A stretch of 64,000 nucleotides of DNA from Pseudoscleropodium purum (Eukaryota; Streptophyta; Bryopsida; Hypnales; Brachytheciaceae): assembly GCA_963969395.1 (NCBI GenBank), contig OZ017796.1, positions 6,140,501-6,204,500 of the forward strand, read 5' to 3'. Positions 37,068 to 47,400 of this stretch are shown piece by piece. The notes beneath the pieces were generated by a model. The model saw only the letters and a list, made by a program, of their open reading frames with translations. It searched no databases and was not told the DNA's origin. Each line of letters begins with the position of its first letter. Within the stretch, counting starts at the first letter, position 1. The position numbers and the translations under genes are program-made.

Positions 37068-39102
37068 TTAGCAATATCCAATTACATAGCTATCTCGAGG
37101 TTTTTAAATTTTCATGTTCTTTTTTAGTTCTGTACAGTTGTGCTCATGTAATGAGACAATTTTTATCAATATATTCATATTCTACGGTATTACCCATCCA
37201 AAATACAAAAATTATTTTTGGCTAAAGACGTGTCACTTGCAAAATTGGATTGCTTCATTTCATATACATTTATTGTGTTGGTTTAGGGTTCATACTTATT
37301 TTTACTTAAACATCTCATATCTTGACCATACTTTTGTAAAGTACTGAACTTCAAGGATGTTTGGTTGAATTTTTTATGAAACAATTCTTTTTGAATTTTT
37401 GAATTTTTAATAACATATCCAAAAATTGGCTTTTTGCACAATGTCTTTTTAAAAAATAACCCTGGTCCATTAGGTGTTAATGCAATAAATAAAAAATTTA
37501 GAAAAAAAATTAAATTACATAATTCATATAAATATTAATTAGGGCGTGAATTCTAATCCAGCAATGTGTACATTGAAATGTGTCTTTCAATATAATTTTT
37601 ACTTTTTTTACTTTTTTAATTCTATTTTGTGATCTAATTGTCAAACTTTTGCATTCATAAGAAATTCATTTTGCTCTTTTGCAAACTTTTAGACATTTCA
37701 TATGTATACAGTGCCATTTTAATTTTTTAGGTGTGTATTTGTATTGTATGCACATTCCTTATGAATTGAATAGCTCCCGTTTTTTGTGAGTTAAAGTGTA
37801 ATCCCTAAAGGGCCAAGGCCTTATCTAGCCCAAAAACACTCAAAACTGCCATTTCTATAGCAAAAACTAAGAAAATATTGAAATTCATTTATTTTCACAT
37901 CTAACCATAGGATATTACACCTGACTAGTATAAACTAGTGTGGGAAAAAAACCAAAATTTGTGATTGAATAAATTGCAAGATATTTGCGTTTAAAGTAGA
38001 AAAAGCAAGCTTTTCCACACATTGAGCAACTGGATTCTTTGACTTTGAACATTTTCAACTTAAAATTTTTGCACTACAAAGCTCCGAGCTTTAAATCTTC
38101 ATAGTGGAGATTAGAGTTCAGAGTCCAAAGAAAAAAAAAAAAAAATGAAAACTTAATTTTCATTCTTAAAACAATTGGTAACTAGAAATACGTACTAGAC
38201 AAAATGAAAACCTAAAATATCAATATGGGGTAGATGGAATTAAAATGCACTAATCCAATAGGAAGATTGTTCTACAAAGTAAATCAAACCACGCAAATTT
38301 ATTTTTTTTTGAAAAAATGCAAAGCATGCATTGACAAATGAATCGTGCAAGTCGTTTTTTCCAAGAACATGCTGTAATTGCCAGAAAAACTAGAATGTCC
38401 ATAACTTCCTCATAACAAATCCAAATGAAATTAATCAAAGCTTTCCAGATAGACAAAAATTTAATCTATGAGAAAAAAAATTCCGCAGAAAAAATTCAAA
38501 GTATGCCGAAAATTTTTTGGTTGACCGAACTGCCTCTTGTCCACTATTTTGAGCTTATTTGGGCATAATTTTTGTTCCCATACACCTATTGAAAAAAAAT
38601 TATATTTCCATGAAGCTTATCAATTTTTTTCTCTGAAAAAAGGCATTGTGAAAAATCTGGACGAAAATTCAGCCCGTACATACTTGCCCAAAAATGCATT
38701 TGTCTCCCTTAGGAACAATGGGACTTTTTGAATTCATAACTCCCAAACCCCCAAACTCCTTCAAAGGTGTCATGATTTGACTTTGGACACTTGGACGGGG
38801 ACGTTGGGCTGGGACTCAGGGATTCAAGAAACCAAAAACATTCTAAAGTTGCATTACCAAGAAATCATTTCCAGTTGTATGCACCTTAAACTTTAAAAAT
38901 GAAAGTAATACGTAGGTCATAAAAAGAGCATTTTTATTTCATATGTGTCGCACAATATGGTATTGAAAAATTGGACAAAGTCAACAATGTAATCAAACAA
39001 AGTTCCACACATATAATAGTAGCTAAAAAGATAAAAACTAGCAGCCTTTACATAGCTATATATTTACATTTTTCCAAATGCTTGAAGTACGCAAAAGTGC
39101 AC
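37068..39102. other. AT-rich spacer in element II
   Basis: Lies 3' of two convergent genes. No gene is seen. A copy of the dispersed AT-rich repeat is at about 37795-37935. Confidence 0.5.
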
Positions 39103-41313
39103 TTAGTCCAAATGAACTGGGCTATTTGCGGTACCACTTGTACCGGCCTCGATGTCATGCGTCCCGGACATTGGAATATCATCTTCATTGGAGTCCAAAC
39201 GAAGTCGCCGCATTGCACCGCGTGTTCGTCTTGCTAGTCCATCCTCCTCCAGTAGGCCCCTCAGAATTTGAGATTGTTGAAGTTCTTGAAGAGCTATACG
39301 AGTTCCCAGACTGTGTTCTTCTAGCAAGAAGTCTACAACATCATTTTTGAATTGCTCTCTCCATTCAGATTCAGACATCATCACTCTTTCTCGTGCGGTA
39401 AGAGGTACATATTCACCAGGATCCACAAATTGAACTCCGTCGTCATCGGTGATACGTTGTCCGTCGTTGCCCCAAATCCAACCCTTTGGATGTGGTCCAA
39501 ATCGAAATTGATGCTCATTTCCATCCCAATAGCCATTGAAGCATTGGTAGAAGAAATTTCTTCTTCCTTCACTAATAGCGTCCGTGCCTTTAATCAAATT
39601 GTGGCACACACGAACAACTTCAGTTGGGTTTGATTCCCATCCCCAGTTGTTGGAAAGCCCAAAGACCTCTAAAGAGTGATACTTATAACGCCAATTCCAA
39701 ATGAGGTCTTCTCCCCATTTCTGTGGATGATCTGGAGCATTCATTACATCAAATTCCCAGCTTGGCGGCATATGCTCGTACAAGCCAAATAGCTTGTACA
39801 AACGCTCATGGAAAGGAGCCTTGCAAAGTACGCAACGCCTTCGATTGACCATTAATGCAATCAAACAAATTGGATGATACAAATGCTGACATGTGCCCAA
39901 TTGGAATCCACCTTCGGGGCCAAAGGCATTCAAACACATTGGACATTGTGTACCATCGAACACAAAGCTCGGTGGTTTTGGCCACAACAATGTACTCGGT
40001 TTAGTCACATGGGCAGACCTTTCATTTTCAAAATCCCACCCATTTCGAGGCCAATCAATGATGGTCTGATTTCCAACTCCAACTTTGGTCTCCATTTTGT
40101 CCGAGAATAACTCATCCATTAGTTCCCATGATGTTAAGCCAAAAACACGTTCTTGATTGTGCACTGTATAATGATTGGCAATTTTCTTCAATTCTGCTCC
40201 CATTTGTCGGTTCTTGTCCACAGTAAATACACACGCCAACTTCCACTCATAATACTGTGACACCAATGCATCCAAATGTTTCTGGAGCTCGACATTTTTT
40301 CCACGAAGCACTTCTAGCTCTTCGGCACCTCCAGTAAAGTGAGACGGGTGACCAGCTTTGTGCAGACCTTCACCAACGTGGCCTTCGCTGAATACATTAC
40401 CAGCTTGTAGAGCTCTTGTAAGGCGGGCAATTTCTTGGGACTGTCGGTCAATGACGTCGTTCTTTTGTTGGATCTCGACCTTCAACTTGTGAGTGTCTTC
40501 TAACAAGTTTTGAATTTCCTTTCTTTTTTCGTTGAGGTTACTCTTCAAGGCTGGGATTATATCTTCTTCATTTTCGACAGCTTCATTTGGTAGCCGAAGA
40601 TCTTCTACTTCCATTGAATCTTGTAGTCGGTCATTTAAAACTGCTTCCGAGACAACTTCTTCTGTGCTCATTTCCTTCTCCCTTCTTCTTTTCACCCGAT
40701 GTTCCACTCTATTACCTAGAGCACGCGGTGGAGTGCACGTCCCATCGGAGTCATCATCAGAAGAAGAGTCATTGGTTACATATGTGTTAGGGGGCAACTC
40801 AGTCAGTGGCCTCACGAACCCCAATCCGCCGTTAGGGTACCTTCGCACACCCATTGGAATCAATCCATTGGTGGGATGAGGAACTTTTATTTTGGAACCT
40901 CTCTCCTTGATGGTTGACCAATCCACCCTCTTCCCTAGCTTGACCTCTACATGTACCCCTCTTGCAATGAAAAGGTTAATTTCATTGCGTTCCACCGTTG
41001 GTCTATCGTATAACACTTGATAGACTTCAATGCAACGATTCTTAAATGCGTCGTCGGTACAGAACCTCAAATTGGCCTTGTGGAAGCGACGGTGATAATT
41101 GTGCCGGGCTATGGGAAAAGACTTGCCAATGTGGCACCATTCAATGTAATTGGCACAAGTGTCCATATTCCATGGATCAGGTTCATCTTCCCATCCCCTG
41201 AATGCCAACTTCAACGGATTGTTTAAAACGTTCATCCGTTTCCGTTGCTTCTGTCCAGTCCTCTTTCTTGTTCTGTCTCGTTCGGCCTTCGTCATCTTCA
41301 CTGCAGGGTCCAT
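39103..41313 (-). CDS. RING-H2 / coiled-coil protein, putative E3 ubiquitin ligase (element II cargo), 736 aa
   Basis: The ATG at 41313 is the start shared with the 36153 gene. In order: a basic N-terminus; the 'VDW' domain (about 50-160, VDWST near 130); an acidic stretch; a coiled coil (about 245-305, with HKLKVEIQQKNDVIDRQ and QEIARLTRAL); and a second helical part. Then comes a RING-H2 finger, C457-x2-C, CQHLYHPIC and C494-x2-C497, with C-x-H-x2-H-x2-C spacing. The C-terminal region is about 240 residues and Trp-rich (LIWNWRYKYH, NGYWDGNEHQFRF, PKGWIWG). The same layout occurs in the element I pseudogene. RING-H2 fingers typically recruit E2 enzymes, so ubiquitin ligase activity is likely but unproven; the target is unknown. 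Confidence 0.88.
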   Translation of the reverse strand: MDPAVKMTKAERDRTRKRTGQKQRKRMNVLNNPLKLAFRGWEDEPDPWNMDTCANYIEWCHIGKSFPIARHNYHRRFHKANLRFCTDDAFKNRCIEVYQVLYDRPTVERNEINLFIARGVHVEVKLGKRVDWSTIKERGSKIKVPHPTNGLIPMGVRRYPNGGLGFVRPLTELPPNTYVTNDSSSDDDSDGTCTPPRALGNRVEHRVKRRREKEMSTEEVVSEAVLNDRLQDSMEVEDLRLPNEAVENEEDIIPALKSNLNEKRKEIQNLLEDTHKLKVEIQQKNDVIDRQSQEIARLTRALQAGNVFSEGHVGEGLHKAGHPSHFTGGAEELEVLRGKNVELQKHLDALVSQYYEWKLACVFTVDKNRQMGAELKKIANHYTVHNQERVFGLTSWELMDELFSDKMETKVGVGNQTIIDWPRNGWDFENERSAHVTKPSTLLWPKPPSFVFDGTQCPMCLNAFGPEGGFQLGTCQHLYHPICLIALMVNRRRCVLCKAPFHERLYKLFGLYEHMPPSWEFDVMNAPDHPQKWGEDLIWNWRYKYHSLEVFGLSNNWGWESNPTEVVRVCHNLIKGTDAISEGRRNFFYQCFNGYWDGNEHQFRFGPHPKGWIWGNDGQRITDDDGVQFVDPGEYVPLTARERVMMSESEWREQFKNDVVDFLLEEHSLGTRIALQELQQSQILRGLLEEDGLARRTRGAMRRLRLDSNEDDIPMSGTHDIEAGTSGTANSPVHLD

Positions 41314-41424
41314 CACACGGCGGTTTGGGTTGAAGTAAAGAGCGTAATATAAAAAGGACCTCACAAAGACGCTTAGGCAACCAGCTTAGAGGTGGAGCAC
41401 ACGGGAGTTTGTGAGGCAGTTGCT

Positions 41425-41560
41425 AAAGGGCGGGGACGCGCATATATAGTGCTGGTCCGCGCTGTCAGGTCGGGGACGTACTCAAAATAGGCGGGGACGT
41501 TTCTGCCCTGGGCGGGGATGTACTTGTCCAAGGCGGGGACGTACTCGTTGCTGGCGGTAG
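41425..41560 (-). promoter_or_regulatory. GGCGGGGACGT array and TATA box of the RING gene
   Basis: On the minus strand, ACTATATATG (41450-41441) is embedded in the gene-proximal edge of five to six GGCGGGGACG units. The start codon is about 130 bp downstream. Confidence 0.7.
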
Positions 41561-41737
41561 GGGGAGAAAATTAGAATAAAAAAAGAAGATTTTGGAAGAT
41601 TTACCTTGTACCTTGCATTTAATGTGACTCATCTTTTATTTCATGTGAGTTGTCAAAGACCCGTGAAGCTCCCATCATCCAAGAGAAAAATAAATTAACA
41701 TTACTAATAGTTAAAAGGATAAATAAAAAAAATTGTT

Positions 41738-41760
41738 AAACCCTAAACCCTAAACCCTTA
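41738..41760 (-). repeat. (CCCTAAA)3 telomere-like block
   Basis: AAACCCTAAACCCTAAACCC, three plant telomere units, lies upstream of the RING gene in the same relative place as the motif at 8349-8385 of element I. Confidence 0.8.
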
Positions 41761-41914
41761 GCCTAAATCCTGAACCATTTCACAGCACAATAAAAAATGC
41801 TCACATTTCATTCAATTTCAACCCTTGTATGATGAGTCCAACAAATTTTCATTTGATTCTCAAACATTTTTATATCCCCATATATGGTAATTCCGTTATT
41901 TTCTTCATTTGTTT

Positions 41915-42445
41915 CTATAGCTTATATCCCGTCGTTAAATTATTCCAATTTTTTATTTATTTGAGTCTCTCTTTTGTTTATAACCCCACATATGGTTAAT
42001 CCAATTTTTTATTTATTCAAGTCTCTCTTTTGTTTATGTCCCCCTGTATGGTTAATTCAAATTTTTATTTATTTGAGTCTCTCGTTTGTTTATGTCCCCC
42101 CATATGGTTAATCCAATTTTTTATTTATTCAAGTCTCTCGTTTGTTTATGTCCCCCATATGGTTAATCCAATTTTTTATTTATTCAAGTCTCTCGTTTGT
42201 TTATGTCCCCTCATATGGTTAATTCAATTTTTTATTTATTTGAGTCTCTCGTTTGTTTATGTCCCCTCATATGGTTAATCCAATTTTTTATTTATTTGAG
42301 TCTCTCTTTTGTTTATAACCCCTCATATGGTTAATCCAAATTTTTATTTATTTGAGTCTCTCTTTTGTTTATGTCCCCTTTCTTGGTTAGTCCAATTTGT
42401 TATTTATTTGAGTCTCTCTTTTGTTTATCTCCCCCCCCCTATACG
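41915..42445 (+). repeat. Minisatellite, about 58-bp unit, nine copies
   Basis: Each unit contains TTTGTTTATGTCCCC, ATATGGTTAAT, CCAATTTTTTATTTATT and GAGTCTCTC. Units are nearly identical in the middle and decay after 42445 (degenerate units to about 42660). The frame across it is not a gene. Confidence 0.9.
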
Positions 42446-43192
42446 GTTATTCCAATTTTTTGCCCATTTGTTTGTCTAACTTATTTATCTACCCTCATAT
42501 GATTATTTCAGTATTTTTTTATTTGGTTCTCTGAATTATTTATCTCCCCTTACATGATTATTCGATTATTTTTTTCATTTCATTCTCTAACTCATCTGTC
42601 TCACCTCACATTTTTATCCCGAAATTTCTTTCATTTGATTCTGTAACTTATATGTCTTCCTCCATGTAATGCATCTCGTAGTTATTTTTTTTGGTTCTCT
42701 AACTTCTTCATGTACCTTCATTTCGATAAACCGTTCATTTCTTACACCCATATATTCTACCATTTTTTTATTCTCTCATTTCTTCCTTCCATTTTTGTGC
42801 CACTTTTTAAATGTATAGCCTTCCTTTTAAAAAACCGGTTGCAATGTCTCTCTATGGATTCTACATATTTCTGTCCAATCCTTAATGTTGTTGCAATTCT
42901 CTTTGTCATTTTTTTCCAATTCACGCGTAATTTATTTGATGTTTCCCGTTTTTGACGAATTCAACGTTTCTTCAATTGATTTGTTATACACAATTTCTTA
43001 AATACTAAAACCGCATTTTTTGTAGCATCTATCTTTGATATTTAGAATGATGTAGTGAATGAGTAATTAATGCTTGAATACTTCATATCTTAGGAAATCT
43101 GCAAAAATGGGGGGCAGCTGTAGAGTGCAAGTACAAGTATTTGAAATGTCTTCCCTCGAAGGTTTTGAAGAGGGAAACCCAAAACTGATTTG
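42446..43192. other. T-rich spacer in element II
   Basis: Degenerate continuation of the minisatellite, then T-rich DNA. No gene seen. Confidence 0.45.
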
Positions 43193-44225
43193 AATCTCTC
43201 CCCCCCCCACCGTCCCCGCGAGTACGTCCCCGCCCATACAAAAATACGTCCCCGCCCCAACGTCCCCGCCCTGAAGTCCCTGCCCGAACGCCTTGACGCG
43301 TGGAATCGGGAGTGCGGGAGTCGGGAGTCCTTGAGTCCCCGCCCTAGCGTCCCCGCCCTGACAAGTACGTCCCCGCCCTGACGTCTTCGCCCGAACGCCT
43401 TCTGGGGCGGGAGTGCGGGAGTCGGGAGTGCGGGAGTCGGGAGTCCCCGCCCTAGCGTCCCCGCCCGGACAAGTACGTCCCTGCCCCTACAAGTACGTCC
43501 CCGCCCTGACGTCTTCGCCCGAACGCCTTCTGGGGCGGGAGTGCGGGAGTCGGGAGTCCCTGAGTCCTCGCCCTAGCGTCCCCACCCTGACAAGTACGTC
43601 CCCGCCCCGACAAGTACGTCCCCGCCTTGACGTCTTCGCCCAAATGCCTTCTGGGGCGGGAGTCGGGAGTGCGGGAGTCGGGAGTCCCTGAGTCCCCGCC
43701 CTGTCAAGTACGTCCCCGCCCTGACGTCTTCGCCCGAACGCCTTCTGGGGCGGGAGTGCGGGAGTCGGGAGTCCCTGAGTCCCCGCCCTAGCGTCCCCGC
43801 CCCGACAAGTACGTCCCCGCCTTGACGTCTTCGCCCGAACGCCTTCTGGGGCGGGAGTCGGGAGTGCGGGAGTCGGGAGTCCCTGAGTCCCCGCCCTAGT
43901 GTCCTCGCCCTGTCAAGTACGTCCCCGCCCTGACGTCTTCGCCCGAACGCCTTCTGGGGCGAGAATCGGGAGTGCGGGAGTCAGGAGTCGGGAGTGCGGG
44001 AGTCCCTGAGTCCCCGCCCTAGCGTCCCCGCCCTGTCAAGTATGTCCCCGCCCTGACGTCTTCGCCCGAACACCTTCTGGGGCGGGAGTCGGGAGTGCGG
44101 GAGTCGGGAGTCCCTGAGTCCCCGCCCTAGCATCCCCGCCCTGACAAGTACGTCCCCGCCTCTCCCTAGTACGTCCCCGCCCCTCTCTAGTACGTCCCCG
44201 CCCTTGTATAGTACGTCTGCGCCCT
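43193..44225 (+). repeat. 1-kb higher-order GC-rich array upstream of the transposase
   Basis: The short motif GTACGTCCCCGCCC is embedded in longer units of about 93-127 bp that carry CGCCCGAACGCCTTCTGGGG (near 43390, 43517, 43638, 43731, 43830, 43937, 44064) and repeated CGGGAGTCGGGAGT. It is by far the longest array in the window and ends about 35 bp before the transposase TATA box. Frames across it are artefacts. Confidence 0.85.
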
Positions 44226-44257
44226 TACGTGGAGTTCTACCAGCCACCAGGAGGGAG

Positions 44258-44265
44258 TATATAAG
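44258..44265 (+). promoter_or_regulatory. TATA box of hAT transposase
   Basis: TATATAAG lies immediately after the array. The start codon is 230 bp downstream, leaving a 5' UTR that may hold a short intron (TTTTACAG acceptor-like text at 44423-44430). Confidence 0.65.
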
Positions 44266-44489
44266 GACGAGTAGGCAGAACTAAAGGCACGTTTTCCCCT
44301 GGACCTCATCATTCTCGGACCTCTCAGAGCTCCTTGATAGAGTTTGTTGGGTGGAAAGCGGCCTTGGTTCTCGGCTGAGGTGATGTAAAAATTAGTTCAA
44401 GTAGGGAACCGACGCTAACTACTTTTACAGGTACAAAGTTGTAGAAGACAATACAAGCACAAGTGAGGAGTTCCAACTTGTAAGTTGTG

Positions 44490-47400
44490 ATGGTGACAAA
44501 TCGAAAAACCACAAGAGAGTGGGAACCGTGGTATGATTTCTCTATTGATGGATCTAAAGTCACATGTGTCTTTTGTGGCGGGACAACGGCTTACAAACGG
44601 GAGCATGCTTTTGCACACTACGGTTATAAAGCAAAAAGTGAGCGAGCAGTGTGTTCCAAAATACCTCGAGCGGTGAGACATAAATTTGCCAAGTGCGCTG
44701 GATTTGTTCCACAACGCACAAATTTGGAGGACCCACACGACGGTGAATCAATTCCGAGAAATCCATCCGTAGCAGCTCCAAATGTTGCCACAGAAAATAT
44801 AAACGAACATGCTCGGAATGAAGGAGAAAGAGGGGGAAGAAGGCATTTGGAGGTTCTAAATGAAAATGAAGACCAACTACCAACATCAAACAGTGAAGCA
44901 GCATCGAATTTCACAAGATCAAGATCATTACATCAACAACAAATGGTAGATGCCTTCAACATTGCAAAGAGGAAAGAGTTGGATGAAAAGTGGGCAAGCT
45001 TTTTTTATGAGGCAAATGTACCCTTCAACATTACAAGAAATCCTGCTTTCATTGAGGCAGTCAAGGCAACTTCTTTGGCACGATTTGAATATTCTCCACC
45101 TTCGTACCACCAATTGAGAACAAACTTGATTGAACAGAAGAAGCTACAGATTGAGAATGAGATATCTGCAAAAACAAGTTTTGCAGTAAAAAATTATGGG
45201 GTAACGATTTGCACGGATGGTTGGGACGATGTAAATCGACAGCCTCTCATAAATGTCATGATGTCATGTCCCGCAGGTGATGTGTTTATGGGGTCCATCG
45301 ACACTACAGGGCAGAACAAGACAATGGTCTATATAGCAAACCAATTGAAAACCTTCATCGAGAAAGTGGGTCCCAATAATGTAACTCAAATTTGTACAGA
45401 CAATGCGAGTAACATGCTCGGTGCAATGGATGACGTAGTTCGCACATATCCGCACATCTTTAAGCAAGGGTGCGCGGCACATGCACTGGATTTGTTTCTT
45501 GAAGATTGGGCCAAGTTGCTGGATTTCAAAGATTTAATAGCAAGGGCAAAGACAGTGTGCAATTATATCAGAAATCACCATGCAACAATGTCAACTTTCC
45601 GGGAGTTGAGTCCAAACTTGCAGCTTGTAGTACCGACTGAAACTCGTTTTGCTTCGCACTTTCTCATGTTGCAACGACTGGTGACACTAAAACCTGTCTT
45701 GGAGCAGTTGGGAGGACAACCACGAGTCCAAAATTATGTTGCAGCACTTCGGAATAGGCAAAACGGACCGCAGAACTGGAGGGACGCAATGTACGTACTG
45801 AATACCATTGATGATTTAACATTTTGGCAGAGGTGTAAAAATTACGTGTTCATTGTGGAAGACGTTTTGAAGGCCTTGCGTGTGTTTGATGGACGGGAAC
45901 CAGCTATGGGCAAGGCATGGATCACAATGCACAGGTTGCGACGACATGTTTTTCAGCTCAGAGAGGGTCCTTTCTTCCTTCCGGATCACCTAGCTACGGT
46001 CATGGAAGAGACATTTGAGGAGAGGTGGAACATGTTTTTTACCGACGTGCACTATGCTGGGGCATTGTTGAATCCTTATATCAAGGACAACCCAGCTCTA
46101 AGGGAAGATGGAACGGCCCTTCGTGCACTACATCGGGTTGTTCAAAAAATGAAGGATGTGGTGGGTGTGCGTTTTGATGACGTCATACAAGAATATGTGC
46201 AATACGTGGAGGGTGAAGGACCCTATAGTCCTGACGCATCACTGGACATTCGGGAAGCAAAGTTACTTCCACATCGATGGTGGAAAGCAATTGGAGATTG
46301 CTTCTTGTCCAAAATTGCAAAGCGTGTTTTAGCCCTTACATGTTCAGCATCGTCTTGTGAACGAAATTTCAGTATGTATTCCTTCGTCCACAACAGGAAC
46401 AGAAATCGTCTAGCAGTGGAGAAGGCTAAGACTTTGGTGTACATTTATACCAACAGTCGCGTCCTTCGTCAAAAACCTGGAGCAGATCCAGTTCGTTGGT
46501 ATGATTTGAACAACGTATCAGAGGATTCGGATCCGGATGAACTTGGACCCATTCCAGTCGATGAACCTAACCGCCATCGAGAATTTGATGCTATGCTAGC
46601 GGCAGAAGAAGAAGAAGACGACATGGAAGCGAATCGGCCATCACCTGCACCCCAAGCAAACCCACATGGTTGGGGGCGAGACATGGACCACCGCGAAGAA
46701 GCAAGAAACTATTACGGGGAAGAAGATGATATGGAAGACAACATTCGTCATGAAGCTTGGGGACCTTGGGCTCCCAATCCTCGTCTTAGTCCATCTCCTA
46801 TACATCAGGAAGAACAAGAAGATGAAATTGGTAATGAAGTAGATCCTTTTGTTTTTCCTGTAGAAGAGGATGAAGCCATAGTTGGAGATGACAATGTTCA
46901 AAATGACGACAACGACAACGATGAAGACAATGATGATGACATTCCTCCACCTCAAAACAATCGTGAAAATAGAGATGATGAAAATGGTGGAAATGGAGGA
47001 AATGGCACAAACCCTACAGTTCTAGACCATGAAGGGCCTATTGAGGATGCTCCAATGATTGTAAGCGACAACAGGCTGGGCGGACCTAACAACGTCAACG
47101 CAGATGTACATAGACATTTGAGAGCGAGCCTCGAAAATACAAGGACAAGCGAGACCATCGACATAATTGAACCAACTGGTAATATTCCGAGGCTATTTGA
47201 TGTCCAATGTGTACGGAACAGAGGAGGCGCTCGAGGAGTCAATCGTATCCATCCACCCTCTTCTGTAGCAATTCCTAGTACAATGCAAGAGCATCGTACG
47301 TTTGGGCCCCCTCGGCAACATTCTTCTCCGAATATATCTGGAAATTCCAATCCCAAATCTTTTCAAGAAGGGTTACGCTCAGTGGGAGATGGAAATGTCG

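Noticed and set aside
37068..39102. Additional short genes in the AT-rich spacers (for example 38537-38731, 38971-39237)
   Set aside because: Short, low-complexity frames or antisense overlap with the RING gene; no supporting features.
41738..41760. Relict telomere or chromosome-fusion point
   Set aside because: Only three units, inside a transposon and in a promoter-like position.
43190..44247. Arginine/proline-rich open frames across the GC-rich arrays (also 5611-6304, 8467-8880, 50318-50683, 58542-59312, 63203-63647)
   Set aside because: They follow the short tandem units in every frame and both strands and show no domain; they are repeat artefacts.
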